From NCBI GenBank assembly GCA_017307755.1, contig JAFKGQ010000013.1:186001-250000 (forward strand): 64,000 bases of DNA, read 5' to 3'. Made by a program: the position numbers and the translations under genes. Each line of letters opens with the position of its first letter. Positions within the stretch are counted from its first letter, which is position 1. Positions 8,645 to 18,079 of this stretch are shown here, piece after piece. The DNA comes from Chitinophagaceae bacterium. GTDB lineage: Bacteria; Bacteroidota; Bacteroidia; Chitinophagales; Chitinophagaceae. Below the pieces are notes generated by a model that saw nothing but the letters and a program-made list of their open reading frames with translations, was not told where the DNA came from and searched no databases.

Positions 8645-11600
8645 ATGCATGTCAAAGCAGCCTTGAGGGTATCCCTTTCAGTCATCATCTGCGGGATACT
8701 CTTTTTATTTGCCGGCGCCGCTCGTGCACAGGGCGGCAGAACCATTACAGGTAATGTAAAGGACGAGAAGGGACTCCCGATGACAGGAGCCTCCGTCAGT
8801 ATCAAGGGCACGCAAAAAGGCACCACCACGGATTCATCAGGTAATTTCACGCTCGTCCTGACAGACCCCAACACCGTATTGATCATCGCCTTTATTGGCT
8901 ATGAGACGCAGGAGATAGGCGTAGCCAAAGGCTCCTCCTTCAATGTACAACTGGCGCCGGGCAAGAACATACGCCAGTTGGAAGACCTGGTGGTCGTAGG
9001 TTATGGTACGCAACGTAAGGTAAACCTCACGGGCTCCGTCGCCGCCGTTACCTCAAAGGACCTGGACTATCGCCCTGTCACCAACCTTACCAATGCGCTG
9101 CAGGGAAGCATGACAGGCGTCACTATCACAACCACGGGCGGTCAGCCGGGTGCGGATGTAGGCGCTATAAGCATCCGCGGCATCAGCACCCTGTACAACA
9201 GCAACGCCCCCATGGTAGTCATCGACGGGATCATTGGCGACCTGCGGGATGTCAACCCCAATGATGTCGCCTCCATCTCGGTGTTAAAGGATGCGGCATC
9301 AGCCGCCATTTATGGATCGCGTGCCGCCAATGGGGTGCTGCTGGTGACGACAAAAAGAGGCAGAAATGGAAAGATGCAGGTCAGCTATGACGCCTATGTA
9401 GGCAAACAAAAAGCTACTGCCCTGCCCGACTATCTCCCCTCCTGGCAGGCAGCTACCTTGTACAACCAGGCCCGGGTCAATGAAGGACAGACGCCTTATT
9501 GGAGCGACAATGACATCACCCTGTTCAAGAACGGGACAGACCCCGACACCCATCCAAACACGGACTGGCAGGGGCTGCTGTATAAAGGCACCGGCGTCCA
9601 GCAAAATCATTATATCAGCGTAACCGGCGGTGATCCCAAAACACAATATTCCTTATCCCTGGGTTATTTCAACCAGGAAGGCATCATCAAAAAATCCGCT
9701 TTTAAGCGTTATTCCAGCCGGCTGAACCTTACCTCGGCGCTTTCCAAAAATTTAAGCGTGAATGCCAATCTCTCCTTCCTGTATTCAAATCAGGTGGCCC
9801 CCAGCGGACTGGGGGGCGGGGACATCGGCGGTATCATCGGTACCACGGCCGCCATGAACAGCACGGTGGTCAACCAATACAAGAATGGGGTGTATAATTA
9901 TCTTTCCTTTGGCAATCCCATCGCCTGGCTGAATTCACCGGGCTATAACAACCAGCAGAACTATACTTTCCTGGGTAATGTGGGCGCGGACTGGGAAGTA
10001 TTGAAAGGGCTGCATTTCCGTCCGTCCGTCTCTTACCGGTACAACAACAACCCTCTGCAGGAGTTCAAGTCGGCGGATACCTACTACAACCCCACCGACC
10101 CCACGGTGATAGCCACTACCATCAGCCCCAGCTCGCTGTCCAACACCAGCATCACCAATAATTACTCGAACCTGCAGGCCTTGCTGGAATATGAAAAACG
10201 CATCTCACAGCATAACTTCAACATACTGGCCGGCGCCTCGCAGGAGCTGACCAAATACAATTACCTCTATGCTTACCGGCAGGGGTTCCTAAACAACTCT
10301 CTTTCGGAGCTGAATGCGGCCTCTACCCTGGGGCAGCAGACCGCGGGTACGGCCAATGACGTGGCCTTACGCTCTGTGTTCGGTCGCGCACGGTATGCTT
10401 TTGCGGACAAATACCTGCTGGAAGCTAATCTCCGTTATGACGGTTCCTCCCGTTTTGGAGAAGGTCACAAATGGGGGCTTTATCCCTCTTTCTCCGCAGG
10501 ATGGAATATTTCCAGGGAAAGGTTCTTCGAGCCATTGCTTGGAGATATCACGGCCCTGAAACTGCGAGGGTCCTGGGGCAAACTTGGCAATCAGAACATC
10601 AACAGCGCCTATCCTTCCGTAGCCGTCGTCAGCAGCGGACAGAACTATAGTTTTAACCAGACAGTGGCCCCCGGCATCGCCCCCACCAACGGCGCCAACG
10701 CGGACATTACCTGGGAGCGTACTACGCTTACGGATGTAGGCCTGGACCTCGTTATGCTGGGCAACAGACTGATATTTACAGCCGATTATTATGTAAAAAA
10801 TACAAACGGCATCCTCCTGCAGTTGCCCTCCAGCGTGGTATATGGGTTTACTACCCCCTATCGGAATGCAGGCTCGGTACGGAATTCAGGATGGGAGTTT
10901 GCCGCGGCCCTTTCGGACAAGATCGGCGCCTTTACCTATAACATCGGCGCCAACGCCTCCATCAACAAGAACAGGATCACGGACCTGGCAGGTACGGGCT
11001 CCATGTCTACGGGTTATGTGGTAGGAGAACCCATCAAAGCCTTCTATGGCTATCAGGTGGAAGGCATCTTCCAGACCCAGCAACAAGTGACGAACCATGC
11101 CACACAGAGCGGCGGCACCATCGCTCCCGGCGATCTGATGTACAAGGACATCAGCGGCCCCAATAAAAAACCCGATGGCGTCATCGATGGCAACGACCGT
11201 ACCTACCTGGGCAGCCCCTTCCCGGGCATGACTTATGGCTTCACTCTTGGAGGCGGCTGGAAAGGTTTTGCCGTCAGCGCCTTCTTCCAGGGAGCATTCG
11301 ATGTAAAGAACTATCTGCAAGGCTTTGCCCTTGGCTCCCTGCAGCAACCGAACATCGGCAATCCCACTACGATCATGCTGGATGCCTGGACACAAGCCCA
11401 TCCCTCTGACAAATTCCCCCGTCTGTGGACCACTTTTACCCAAAACAATCCGCAGAACAACATCAGCTCTTTCTGGGTAAGAAATGCGTCCTATCTGCGG
11501 ATGAAGAATATCACGGTCAGCTATACCCTGCCCTCCGGCAGTTTGACCAGGTGGGGTATCCAAAACCTGAAGATCTATTACAGCGGTCAGAACCTTCTTA

Positions 11601-11713
11601 CGGTGAGAAGCTTCTATAAATGGGTGGATCCCGAGACGACGACAGGCAACAACGCCTATGGCGCTTATCCGCAAACAAAGATCAATACCATCGGCATCGA
11701 CGTGGTCTTTTAA
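8645..11713 (+). CDS. SusC/RagA-family TonB-dependent receptor
   Basis: A 1022-residue outer-membrane glycan importer. It shows a signal peptide (1-29, ending AARAQ), a carboxypeptidase-regulatory-like beta-sandwich (about 33-110), the SusC box VVVGYGTQRKVNLTGSV, a plug with ISVLKDAASAAIYGSRAANGVL, and a long barrel ending in IGIDVVF with a C-terminal Phe. There is no STN domain, so regulation is likely by the local GntR protein rather than a sigma/FecR pair. A SusD gene follows 19 bases downstream. The ligand is unknown; the linked six-hairpin enzymes suggest an oligosaccharide. Confidence 0.95.
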   Translation: MHVKAALRVSLSVIICGILFLFAGAARAQGGRTITGNVKDEKGLPMTGASVSIKGTQKGTTTDSSGNFTLVLTDPNTVLIIAFIGYETQEIGVAKGSSFNVQLAPGKNIRQLEDLVVVGYGTQRKVNLTGSVAAVTSKDLDYRPVTNLTNALQGSMTGVTITTTGGQPGADVGAISIRGISTLYNSNAPMVVIDGIIGDLRDVNPNDVASISVLKDAASAAIYGSRAANGVLLVTTKRGRNGKMQVSYDAYVGKQKATALPDYLPSWQAATLYNQARVNEGQTPYWSDNDITLFKNGTDPDTHPNTDWQGLLYKGTGVQQNHYISVTGGDPKTQYSLSLGYFNQEGIIKKSAFKRYSSRLNLTSALSKNLSVNANLSFLYSNQVAPSGLGGGDIGGIIGTTAAMNSTVVNQYKNGVYNYLSFGNPIAWLNSPGYNNQQNYTFLGNVGADWEVLKGLHFRPSVSYRYNNNPLQEFKSADTYYNPTDPTVIATTISPSSLSNTSITNNYSNLQALLEYEKRISQHNFNILAGASQELTKYNYLYAYRQGFLNNSLSELNAASTLGQQTAGTANDVALRSVFGRARYAFADKYLLEANLRYDGSSRFGEGHKWGLYPSFSAGWNISRERFFEPLLGDITALKLRGSWGKLGNQNINSAYPSVAVVSSGQNYSFNQTVAPGIAPTNGANADITWERTTLTDVGLDLVMLGNRLIFTADYYVKNTNGILLQLPSSVVYGFTTPYRNAGSVRNSGWEFAAALSDKIGAFTYNIGANASINKNRITDLAGTGSMSTGYVVGEPIKAFYGYQVEGIFQTQQQVTNHATQSGGTIAPGDLMYKDISGPNKKPDGVIDGNDRTYLGSPFPGMTYGFTLGGGWKGFAVSAFFQGAFDVKNYLQGFALGSLQQPNIGNPTTIMLDAWTQAHPSDKFPRLWTTFTQNNPQNNISSFWVRNASYLRMKNITVSYTLPSGSLTRWGIQNLKIYYSGQNLLTVRSFYKWVDPETTTGNNAYGAYPQTKINTIGIDVVF

Positions 11714-11732
11714 TCCTCCAAAAAAACAAATT

Positions 11733-13361
11733 ATGCAAAAGTCATTCTTAATAATAGGTCTCTGCGCCGGACTGGCCGCGGCCACCGGATGTAAAAAAAG
11801 TTTTCTGGAAAGAAATCCGCTGGATTCATATACCAATAGCGTCCTATGGAATTCGGCAAATGACGCCCAGACGGCCCTCAACGGCTGCTATTCCACCTGG
11901 GGCAAAAGCAACAACGGTTATTTTTCCGCTTTTGCCGACTGCGCGACGGACAACGCTTTTGATCAATTCCCCTGGGAGAACTGGCTCAACCTGTCCGCGG
12001 GTATCGCCACCCCCACCAACACGGGCTATTCTAAGTGGAATTTCAAGTGCATACAGACCTGCAACTGGTTTCTCGACAACGTAGGCAAGACAAAGATGGA
12101 CGCCACGCTCAAGGCCCGGTTTATCGCGGAAGCCAGGTTCCTTAGGGCTTATGAATATTTCACCATCAGCCAGTTGTACGGGGCCGTGCCCCTGGTGCTT
12201 CACAACCTGACCCCTGACAGCGCCAACCTTGTAAAGCAGACCCCAAAGGCTGATGTGGTAACCTTCATATTGTCGGAGCTGGCAGCCATTGCGCCCGATC
12301 TGCCTGTCGGCTACTCCGGTGGCGATATCGGCCGTATCACCAGGGGGGCGGCTATTGCGCTAAAGGCCAGGATCGAATTATTCAACGAAAAATATGCGGA
12401 CTGTATCACAGACTGTCAGCAATTGATGACAGCCCCGTTCACCTATGACAGATACCCAAGTTATGTCGATCTTTTCCGTCAGCCCTATGCGGGCAATCCG
12501 GAAGTGATCCTGGATGTGCAATACAAGGCGGGTGACAATCCCTTTCAATGGACAAGGAACCTGACCATCAACTCCCTGGGCGGCTATTGTTCCGAAGTGC
12601 CGACGCAAAGCCTGGTGGACGCCTATGAAACCACGGACGGCAAGACCATCGATGACCCCGCCTCCATCTACGACCCGGCCCAACCTTATCAGAACAGGGA
12701 TCCCCGGCTGACCGCCACCGTCTTTTACCCGGGCGCCCGCTACAGCAGCTCGCTGGGGTATGGCATGTATTATGACCCCCTCTCCTCCAGTCCTCAGACA
12801 GTGGACCATTGGGGTAATAACAACTGCAGCCCCTCAGGTTATGCCGAAAGAAAGATGACGCCCGTCATCGGCGATTTCCCCGCCGATCTGAATAATTGCG
12901 GGCTGAACGTGATCCTTATCCGCTATGCGGAGATCAAACTGATGGATGCCGAAGCCAAGATCGAAAGCAATCACATCGACGCCTCGGTCTATGCCGACAT
13001 CGATTTTGTAAGGGGCCGCCCCGACGTACATATGCCACCCGTGGACCAGACAAAGTACAATGACCAGGCCAGTCTGCGTACCCTCATCCGCCGGGAAAGA
13101 AGGGTGGAGCTGGCGTTGGAAGGTCTGCGCTGGTATGATATCCAACGTTGGAAGATTGGTCAGCAGGTGATGAACGGGCAGGTAATGGGTAGTCTGCAAG
13201 GCACTGTCAGCCAGGCCACAGGAGCCGTCACACTGACACCCGGCACAGCCATCAAGGTAGGCGCCCCCCGGGTATTCGATCCTGCCAAAAACTATCTGTG
13301 GCCCATCCCTCAGACGGAAATAGACCTCAATAAGAATCTCGACCAAAACCCAAAATATTAG
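11733..13361 (+). CDS. SusD/RagB-family glycan-binding surface lipoprotein
   Basis: A 542-residue partner lid of the preceding SusC. A lipoprotein signal peptide ends at Cys20 (AAATGCKKSF). The typical SusD opening (DSYTNSVLWNSANDAQTALNGCYSTW) and the C-terminal stretch RRERRVELALEGLRWYDIQRWK are visible. The ATG at 11733 is preferred to an upstream start inside susC because it begins the signal peptide. It closes the susCD pair and is followed by a strong hairpin before the gntR gene. Confidence 0.95.
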   Translation: MQKSFLIIGLCAGLAAATGCKKSFLERNPLDSYTNSVLWNSANDAQTALNGCYSTWGKSNNGYFSAFADCATDNAFDQFPWENWLNLSAGIATPTNTGYSKWNFKCIQTCNWFLDNVGKTKMDATLKARFIAEARFLRAYEYFTISQLYGAVPLVLHNLTPDSANLVKQTPKADVVTFILSELAAIAPDLPVGYSGGDIGRITRGAAIALKARIELFNEKYADCITDCQQLMTAPFTYDRYPSYVDLFRQPYAGNPEVILDVQYKAGDNPFQWTRNLTINSLGGYCSEVPTQSLVDAYETTDGKTIDDPASIYDPAQPYQNRDPRLTATVFYPGARYSSSLGYGMYYDPLSSSPQTVDHWGNNNCSPSGYAERKMTPVIGDFPADLNNCGLNVILIRYAEIKLMDAEAKIESNHIDASVYADIDFVRGRPDVHMPPVDQTKYNDQASLRTLIRRERRVELALEGLRWYDIQRWKIGQQVMNGQVMGSLQGTVSQATGAVTLTPGTAIKVGAPRVFDPAKNYLWPIPQTEIDLNKNLDQNPKY

Positions 13362-13363
13362 AC

Positions 13364-13405
13364 GAATCCCAGCTCCCGGACAAGCAAAAGGTTTGTCCGG
13401 GATTC
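13364..13405 (+). terminator. Intergenic hairpin between susD and the gntR gene
   Basis: A perfect ten-base inverted repeat TCCCGGACAA (13374-13383) and TTGTCCGGGA (13393-13402) with a nine-base loop starts 13 bases after the susD stop codon. An alternative pairing of GAATCCC (13364-13370) with GGGATTC (13399-13405) overlaps it. There is no T-run on either strand, so it may act as a 3' stabiliser or partial terminator that lowers expression of downstream genes relative to susCD. Confidence 0.6.
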
Positions 13406-13428
13406 TCAAATACGTTTAATTTGTAGGC

Positions 13429-14454
13429 ATGAGCAAACGCGAAAGGACCGACGTTTTTGAAAAGATAAAGGAACTCGCCGAAGTGCCCTCTTTTTCCAAA
13501 CACGACCGGCTGGTACAGGGTATTATCAACGCCATCGATGAAAAGATCATCGCACAGGACGACATGCTGCCCTCCGTCAACACGATGATCAAGGAGTTGC
13601 ATTTTTCCCGGGAAACCATCGTAAAAGGTTTTAGAGATCTCATCGGACGGGGCATCATCGAGTCCAAGAACAGACTGGGTTATTTTGTCGCCAACGGCAA
13701 TACTGATCAATCCCTGAAAGTGGCCTTACTGATGTACAACCTGGATACTTTCGAAGAACAATTCTATAGAAATTTCCGGCAGGAGCTGGGTAAGGACGTC
13801 CATCTTAACATCTACTTCCATCACGGGAATATCGAAATATTCGAGACGATCCTGCTACAGATAAAAGGCAAATATGGGATGTACGTAGTGGCGCCGATCC
13901 CTCACCCCAAAACAAAGGAGCTATTGGACATGATCCCCCGTAACAAATTCCTTATGTTCGACAGGTACGAGCCGCTGGATGGAGCCTTCAACCATATCAC
14001 CCAGGAATTTGAACAAACGACCCGGGACGCATTAAATGAGCTGGCGCCCGTTATCAGCAGATTTGACGAGATCATTTTCTACCATTCTCCCGACTCGCTG
14101 GACCCCAAGGAGATCGTCACTGTATTTAAAAAATTCCTGCGGCAGCATAAGATCAAGGGGCAGATCCTGCCGGAATACAAGGCCGGCGCCATCGAAAAGG
14201 GAAAGGTATATTTTACCCTTGACAACTTCGCCCTCTGGCAGATCATGAAGGATTGCAAGGCCAAAGGGCTAAAGCCCGGCAAGGACCTGGGCATCCTCTC
14301 CTGTAACGACGAGCCGGCCAAAGAGATCATCGGCATCACTACCATATCCACCAACTTCTCCCTGATGGGCAAAAGGGCGGGACAGGCGGTGATGAGCCGT
14401 GAGAAGGTGGCGGAAACCATCCCTACCCTGCTCATGAGAAGAAATACGTTGTAA
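13429..14454 (+). CDS. GntR-family transcriptional regulator with periplasmic-binding-like effector domain
   Basis: A 341-residue cytosolic regulator. Residues 1-75 form a GntR winged helix (IINAIDEKIIAQDDMLPSVNTMIKELHFSRETIVKGFRDLIGRGIIESK). The rest is a LacI/sugar-binding-like domain (SLKVALLMYNLDTF onward) ending DLGILSCNDEPAKEIIGITTIS, as in LacI C-termini. Such proteins usually repress a sugar locus until a sugar binds. It sits between susCD and a symporter gene, seven bases upstream of the latter. The AGANN element at 8590 and 16081 is its most plausible operator. Confidence 0.9.
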   Translation: MSKRERTDVFEKIKELAEVPSFSKHDRLVQGIINAIDEKIIAQDDMLPSVNTMIKELHFSRETIVKGFRDLIGRGIIESKNRLGYFVANGNTDQSLKVALLMYNLDTFEEQFYRNFRQELGKDVHLNIYFHHGNIEIFETILLQIKGKYGMYVVAPIPHPKTKELLDMIPRNKFLMFDRYEPLDGAFNHITQEFEQTTRDALNELAPVISRFDEIIFYHSPDSLDPKEIVTVFKKFLRQHKIKGQILPEYKAGAIEKGKVYFTLDNFALWQIMKDCKAKGLKPGKDLGILSCNDEPAKEIIGITTISTNFSLMGKRAGQAVMSREKVAETIPTLLMRRNTL

Positions 14455-14461
14455 GCCATTC

Positions 14462-16060
14462 ATGAATGTACTGACCATAGTTAGCTTTTTGTTCTTTACG
14501 GGCATCGTAGCCTTTATTTCCTGGCGCAAGGTCCGCCGGCAAAAGACAGATACCCTGAATGGGCTGTTCCTCGCCAACAGAAGCCTGGGCTTTCTCTTTG
14601 TGGGCGGGGGGTTATTGTTTACCAATATCAATACGGCGACGATCATCGGTGAGAATGAGCTGACCTACACCCATGATATGACCGTGATGGCCTGGGGCGT
14701 CACCTCCGTCTTCGCCATGCTGCTGGTGTCGGAATTCATCATGCCCATCTATTTGCGTACGGGGATCTCCACTACGCCGGATTATCTGGAAGCCCGCTAC
14801 GATCGTGGTGTGAAAAAGATCGTCAGTATCATTTTTCTGGTGAGCTACATCATCAACCTCCTGCCGACAGTCCTCTACGGCGGAGCCGTGGCCTTCGACG
14901 GTCTTTTTCACTTTTCCGATCAATACAAGATAGGCTACTGGCCTACCATCTGGCTACTCGTCTGGGTCATGGGCGCCATCGGCTGCCTTTACACGATCCT
15001 GGGAGGATTAAGAGCCATCGCCGTCTCCGATACATTGCTGGGTCTGGGTCTCTTCGTCGGTGGACTGGCCCTTCCCTTCTTAGGTTTGAAATACCTGGGC
15101 CACGGCGATCTCCACGAAGGACTGCAAACCATATTGTCTTCTCACACCAGCCACCTGAACAGCATCGGCGGCCCGGGTGATCCTATCCCTTTCTCAACGC
15201 TGTTTACGGGTATGCTGCTGGTGAATTTATATTATTGGGGGACGGAGCAGTATATCGTACAGCAGGTGCTGGCTTCAAAAGACCTGGAATCCTCTCAAAA
15301 AGGCATCGCCATCGCCTGTCTGGGGAAATTGATCTCGCCCCTGTTGTTGAATGTCCCGGGGCTTATCGCGGTGCATCTGTTCGCCCATCTCTCCAATACC
15401 ACGGAAGCCTTTCCCAAAATGATCTCGTTGGTTTCCCCTCCTTTTATAGCGGGCTATATCGCCGCCATCATCTTTGGAGCCGCCTTTACCACCTTTAATG
15501 CCGGCCTCAACAGCTCGAGCACTTTGTTCATATTGAACATTTACAAACCCTGGCTCATAAAACACCACCGCCTCTTCGACGAGCGACAGCTGATCCGGAC
15601 GGCCCGACGGTTTGAGATCGGCGTATGCCTGCTGGCCATGTTCATCGCTCCCTTTATCGTATTTGCAAAAAAAGGCTTCTATACATATATACAGACGGTC
15701 AACGGATTTTTTAATGTACCCATCTTTACCATCATCTTTATCGGCTTTGTAACAAAACGGGTGCCTCCCCTGGCGGCAAAAATGGGCCTCATCTTTTTTA
15801 TCCTCGCCTATGCCGCAACCCAACTGGTCTTCGACACAGGCCTGCACTTCCTGCACATACTCTTTATTCTCTTTTTGCTTACGTCCGCATTGATGCTGGT
15901 GATCGGCCGGCTCTACCCCATGGCAACGCCCTACCGGCAGCAGATGAACAACCTGGTGGATATCCGGCCATGGAAGAACAGACATATATATGCGGGGGTA
16001 TTGCTGATCATGATGGTGCTGCTTTTTGTCATCTTTTCAAAAGCAGGGTTGGTTAAATGA
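14462..16060 (+). CDS. Sodium:solute symporter (SSS/SLC5 family)
   Basis: A 532-residue inner-membrane protein with about 13-14 hydrophobic segments. Family features are the early GGGLLFTNINTATIIGENE region (unwound first helix of the LeuT fold), TPDYLEARYDRGVKKIVSI, and GAAFTTFNAGLNSSSTLF. Members couple sodium import to uptake of sugars, sialic acid or vitamins. It follows the gntR gene by seven bases and precedes two glycosidases, so it probably carries the mono- or disaccharide released by them. Confidence 0.9.
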   Translation: MNVLTIVSFLFFTGIVAFISWRKVRRQKTDTLNGLFLANRSLGFLFVGGGLLFTNINTATIIGENELTYTHDMTVMAWGVTSVFAMLLVSEFIMPIYLRTGISTTPDYLEARYDRGVKKIVSIIFLVSYIINLLPTVLYGGAVAFDGLFHFSDQYKIGYWPTIWLLVWVMGAIGCLYTILGGLRAIAVSDTLLGLGLFVGGLALPFLGLKYLGHGDLHEGLQTILSSHTSHLNSIGGPGDPIPFSTLFTGMLLVNLYYWGTEQYIVQQVLASKDLESSQKGIAIACLGKLISPLLLNVPGLIAVHLFAHLSNTTEAFPKMISLVSPPFIAGYIAAIIFGAAFTTFNAGLNSSSTLFILNIYKPWLIKHHRLFDERQLIRTARRFEIGVCLLAMFIAPFIVFAKKGFYTYIQTVNGFFNVPIFTIIFIGFVTKRVPPLAAKMGLIFFILAYAATQLVFDTGLHFLHILFILFLLTSALMLVIGRLYPMATPYRQQMNNLVDIRPWKNRHIYAGVLLIMMVLLFVIFSKAGLVK

Positions 16061-16101
16061 TAAAAAAAATCTATTTTTATAGAATAGACTAGAACAGAAT
16101 A
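16048..16101 (+). promoter_or_regulatory. Promoter plus AGANN repeat copy 2 ahead of the glycosidase genes
   Basis: GTTG (16048-16051), a 20-base spacer and TATTTTTA (16072-16079) give a plausible Bacteroidota promoter with a weak -33. It is followed by four AGANN pentamers (AGAAT-AGACT-AGAAC-AGAAT, 16081-16100). The 16 bases 16086-16101 are identical to 8595-8610. The element ends three bases before the ATG at 16105, so a protein or RNA bound here could also affect translation. Confidence 0.5.
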
Positions 16102-16104
16102 AAT

Positions 16105-18069
16105 ATGAAAAGAATTATCCCTTTTATCCTGATCGCCTGCTGTCTTCATTCTTCTGCACAGCCCTTACGCTGGCGTATGTCACCGGATGGGGGGATCTCC
16201 TGGAAAGTAAATATAAACGATCCGCACACCGATCACATCGAAATGAGCGGCCGCCGTCTATCCGCCATCATCACTTATGGTATCGACAGTCTCCGGCATC
16301 TGGTCTGGCAACGCCAATTGGTCTTCCCTATGCTGCGTACCATTCCCAACAATACACACGCCAGCCTGCATAATAATTTTAATGAGAACATCGTCGACTC
16401 AATTACAGCCGGTGGTCAGTTACTAAAAGAAACCCCCGTGGAATTCCAGATCAACGGCTATTTGCAGGTCATCAGCAGCACCAATACACCCATACGTGTC
16501 AAAAGACAGATCTATCCCTCCACAAACAAGGCGGCCTGTCTGGAAAAATACATGCTTATAAATACGGGCGCACAACCCTTGTCCCTCCATATACCTTCCC
16601 AAAACATACAGATACATACCGATTCCGCGAAGGGCGTGTATGGGTCCTACACACTCTCCATCCAATCATACGAACATGGCGATCTCATACTTCCACCAGG
16701 AAGCAGTTATTCCTTTTACATAGGTATCACCGGGCGACGATCCACCGAGGAGCCTTATTATCTTTCCGCCGAATATGAATGGGAAAAACGTATACAGTTC
16801 GTCGACGGACTCAAAGACAAATTGATCCTCCACACTCCAAACGATACGATCAACAGGATGTTCGCCTTTGCCAAGGTCCGCGCCGCCGAAAGCATATTCG
16901 ATACCAGGGGCGGGCTGATGCACGGTCCGGGCGGCGGCAGTTATTACGCAGCCATCTGGGCCAATGACCAGGCGGAGTATGTGGGTCCTTTCTTCCCTTT
17001 TTTAGGCAATATTGAAGCCAATGAGTCGGCAAGGAATTGTTATCGTCTGTTTGCCGCCTATATGAACCCCGAATACAATCCCATTCCCAGTTCCATCATC
17101 GCCGAAGGAGCCGGCAACTGGCACGGGGCCGGCGACCGGGGCGACCAGGCAATGATCGCCTACGGTGCATCCCGTTTCGCGCTGGCCTATGCAGACACTG
17201 CCGAAGCCAGAAAACTATGGCCCCTCATCACCTGGTGTCTGGAATATCTACAGCGCAAACAAACACCCGAAGGGGTGATCGCCAGCAATTCGGACGAACT
17301 GGAAGGACGCTTCCCCGCGGGCAAGGTCAACCTCTCCACGAATGTGCTGACCTATGGGGCGCTGATCTCGGCGGCACATCTGGCAAAAACCCTGGGAGAA
17401 CCCGATAGCTACACCCAACGCGGCGTACACCTCAAAACTTCCATCGAAAAATATTTCGGCGCTACTATCCAGGGGTTTAAGACCTACCGTTATTATGAAG
17501 GCAACACGACCTTGCGCAGTTGGATCTGTCTGCCTCTCGTCATGGGTATTTCTGACAGAAAAGAGGAGACGATAAAGGCGCTGCTTTCAAAATACCTCTG
17601 GTCGAAGAATGGCATCCTCACGGAATCCGGCTCGCAAACATTCTGGGACAGAAGCACCCTCTATGCTTTTCGCGGGCTGTTCTATGCCGGCGCCACGGAC
17701 ACTAGTCTGAAATATTTTTCCTGGTACTCCGCCATGCGGCTGTTGGGAGAGCACGTTCCCTATGCGGTGGAAGCCTGGCCGGAAGGGGATCAACGTCATC
17801 TCTCAGCAGAAAGCGGTCTTTATTGCCGTACCATAACAGAAGGCCTCTTCGGCATCGAGCCCGCCGGCTTCAATACATTCACGATCCGTCCGAGACTACC
17901 CAAAGGCTGGAACCACATGTCCCTGCAACATATCAGGGCCTTTCAAAAGGACTTCGATATCTCCGTGAGCCGGGCCGGGCAGAAGGAGAAGATCGTTGTA
18001 ACCGTCGCTGGCCGGCCCGCAAAAGAATATATCTGGGACGGTGGGAAACCATTAAACATTACTTTATAA
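16105..18069 (+). CDS. Secreted six-hairpin (alpha/alpha)6-barrel glycosidase, family uncertain
   Basis: 654 residues with a signal peptide (MKRIIPFILIACCLHSSAQ), an N-terminal beta-sandwich (about 20-230) and an (alpha/alpha)6 toroid. In the toroid LMHGPGGGSYYAAIWANDQAEYVGPFFPFLG and DRGDQAMIAYGASRFALAYAD look like substrate-facing loops, and a small C-terminal beta domain follows. This layout matches the six-hairpin glycosidase superfamily (as in GH78, GH63, GH95, GH116), but the CAZy family is not recognised. The next gene starts ten bases later and encodes a related fold, so both act on one substrate. Confidence 0.8.
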   Translation: MKRIIPFILIACCLHSSAQPLRWRMSPDGGISWKVNINDPHTDHIEMSGRRLSAIITYGIDSLRHLVWQRQLVFPMLRTIPNNTHASLHNNFNENIVDSITAGGQLLKETPVEFQINGYLQVISSTNTPIRVKRQIYPSTNKAACLEKYMLINTGAQPLSLHIPSQNIQIHTDSAKGVYGSYTLSIQSYEHGDLILPPGSSYSFYIGITGRRSTEEPYYLSAEYEWEKRIQFVDGLKDKLILHTPNDTINRMFAFAKVRAAESIFDTRGGLMHGPGGGSYYAAIWANDQAEYVGPFFPFLGNIEANESARNCYRLFAAYMNPEYNPIPSSIIAEGAGNWHGAGDRGDQAMIAYGASRFALAYADTAEARKLWPLITWCLEYLQRKQTPEGVIASNSDELEGRFPAGKVNLSTNVLTYGALISAAHLAKTLGEPDSYTQRGVHLKTSIEKYFGATIQGFKTYRYYEGNTTLRSWICLPLVMGISDRKEETIKALLSKYLWSKNGILTESGSQTFWDRSTLYAFRGLFYAGATDTSLKYFSWYSAMRLLGEHVPYAVEAWPEGDQRHLSAESGLYCRTITEGLFGIEPAGFNTFTIRPRLPKGWNHMSLQHIRAFQKDFDISVSRAGQKEKIVVTVAGRPAKEYIWDGGKPLNITL

Positions 18070-18079
18070 AATTCGATAT

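Noticed and set aside
10886..11881. A 331-codon minus-strand open frame across the susC/susD junction
   Set aside because: Spans two well-supported genes on the other strand; its His/Gly/Arg-rich content is typical of antisense reading of GC-rich genes.
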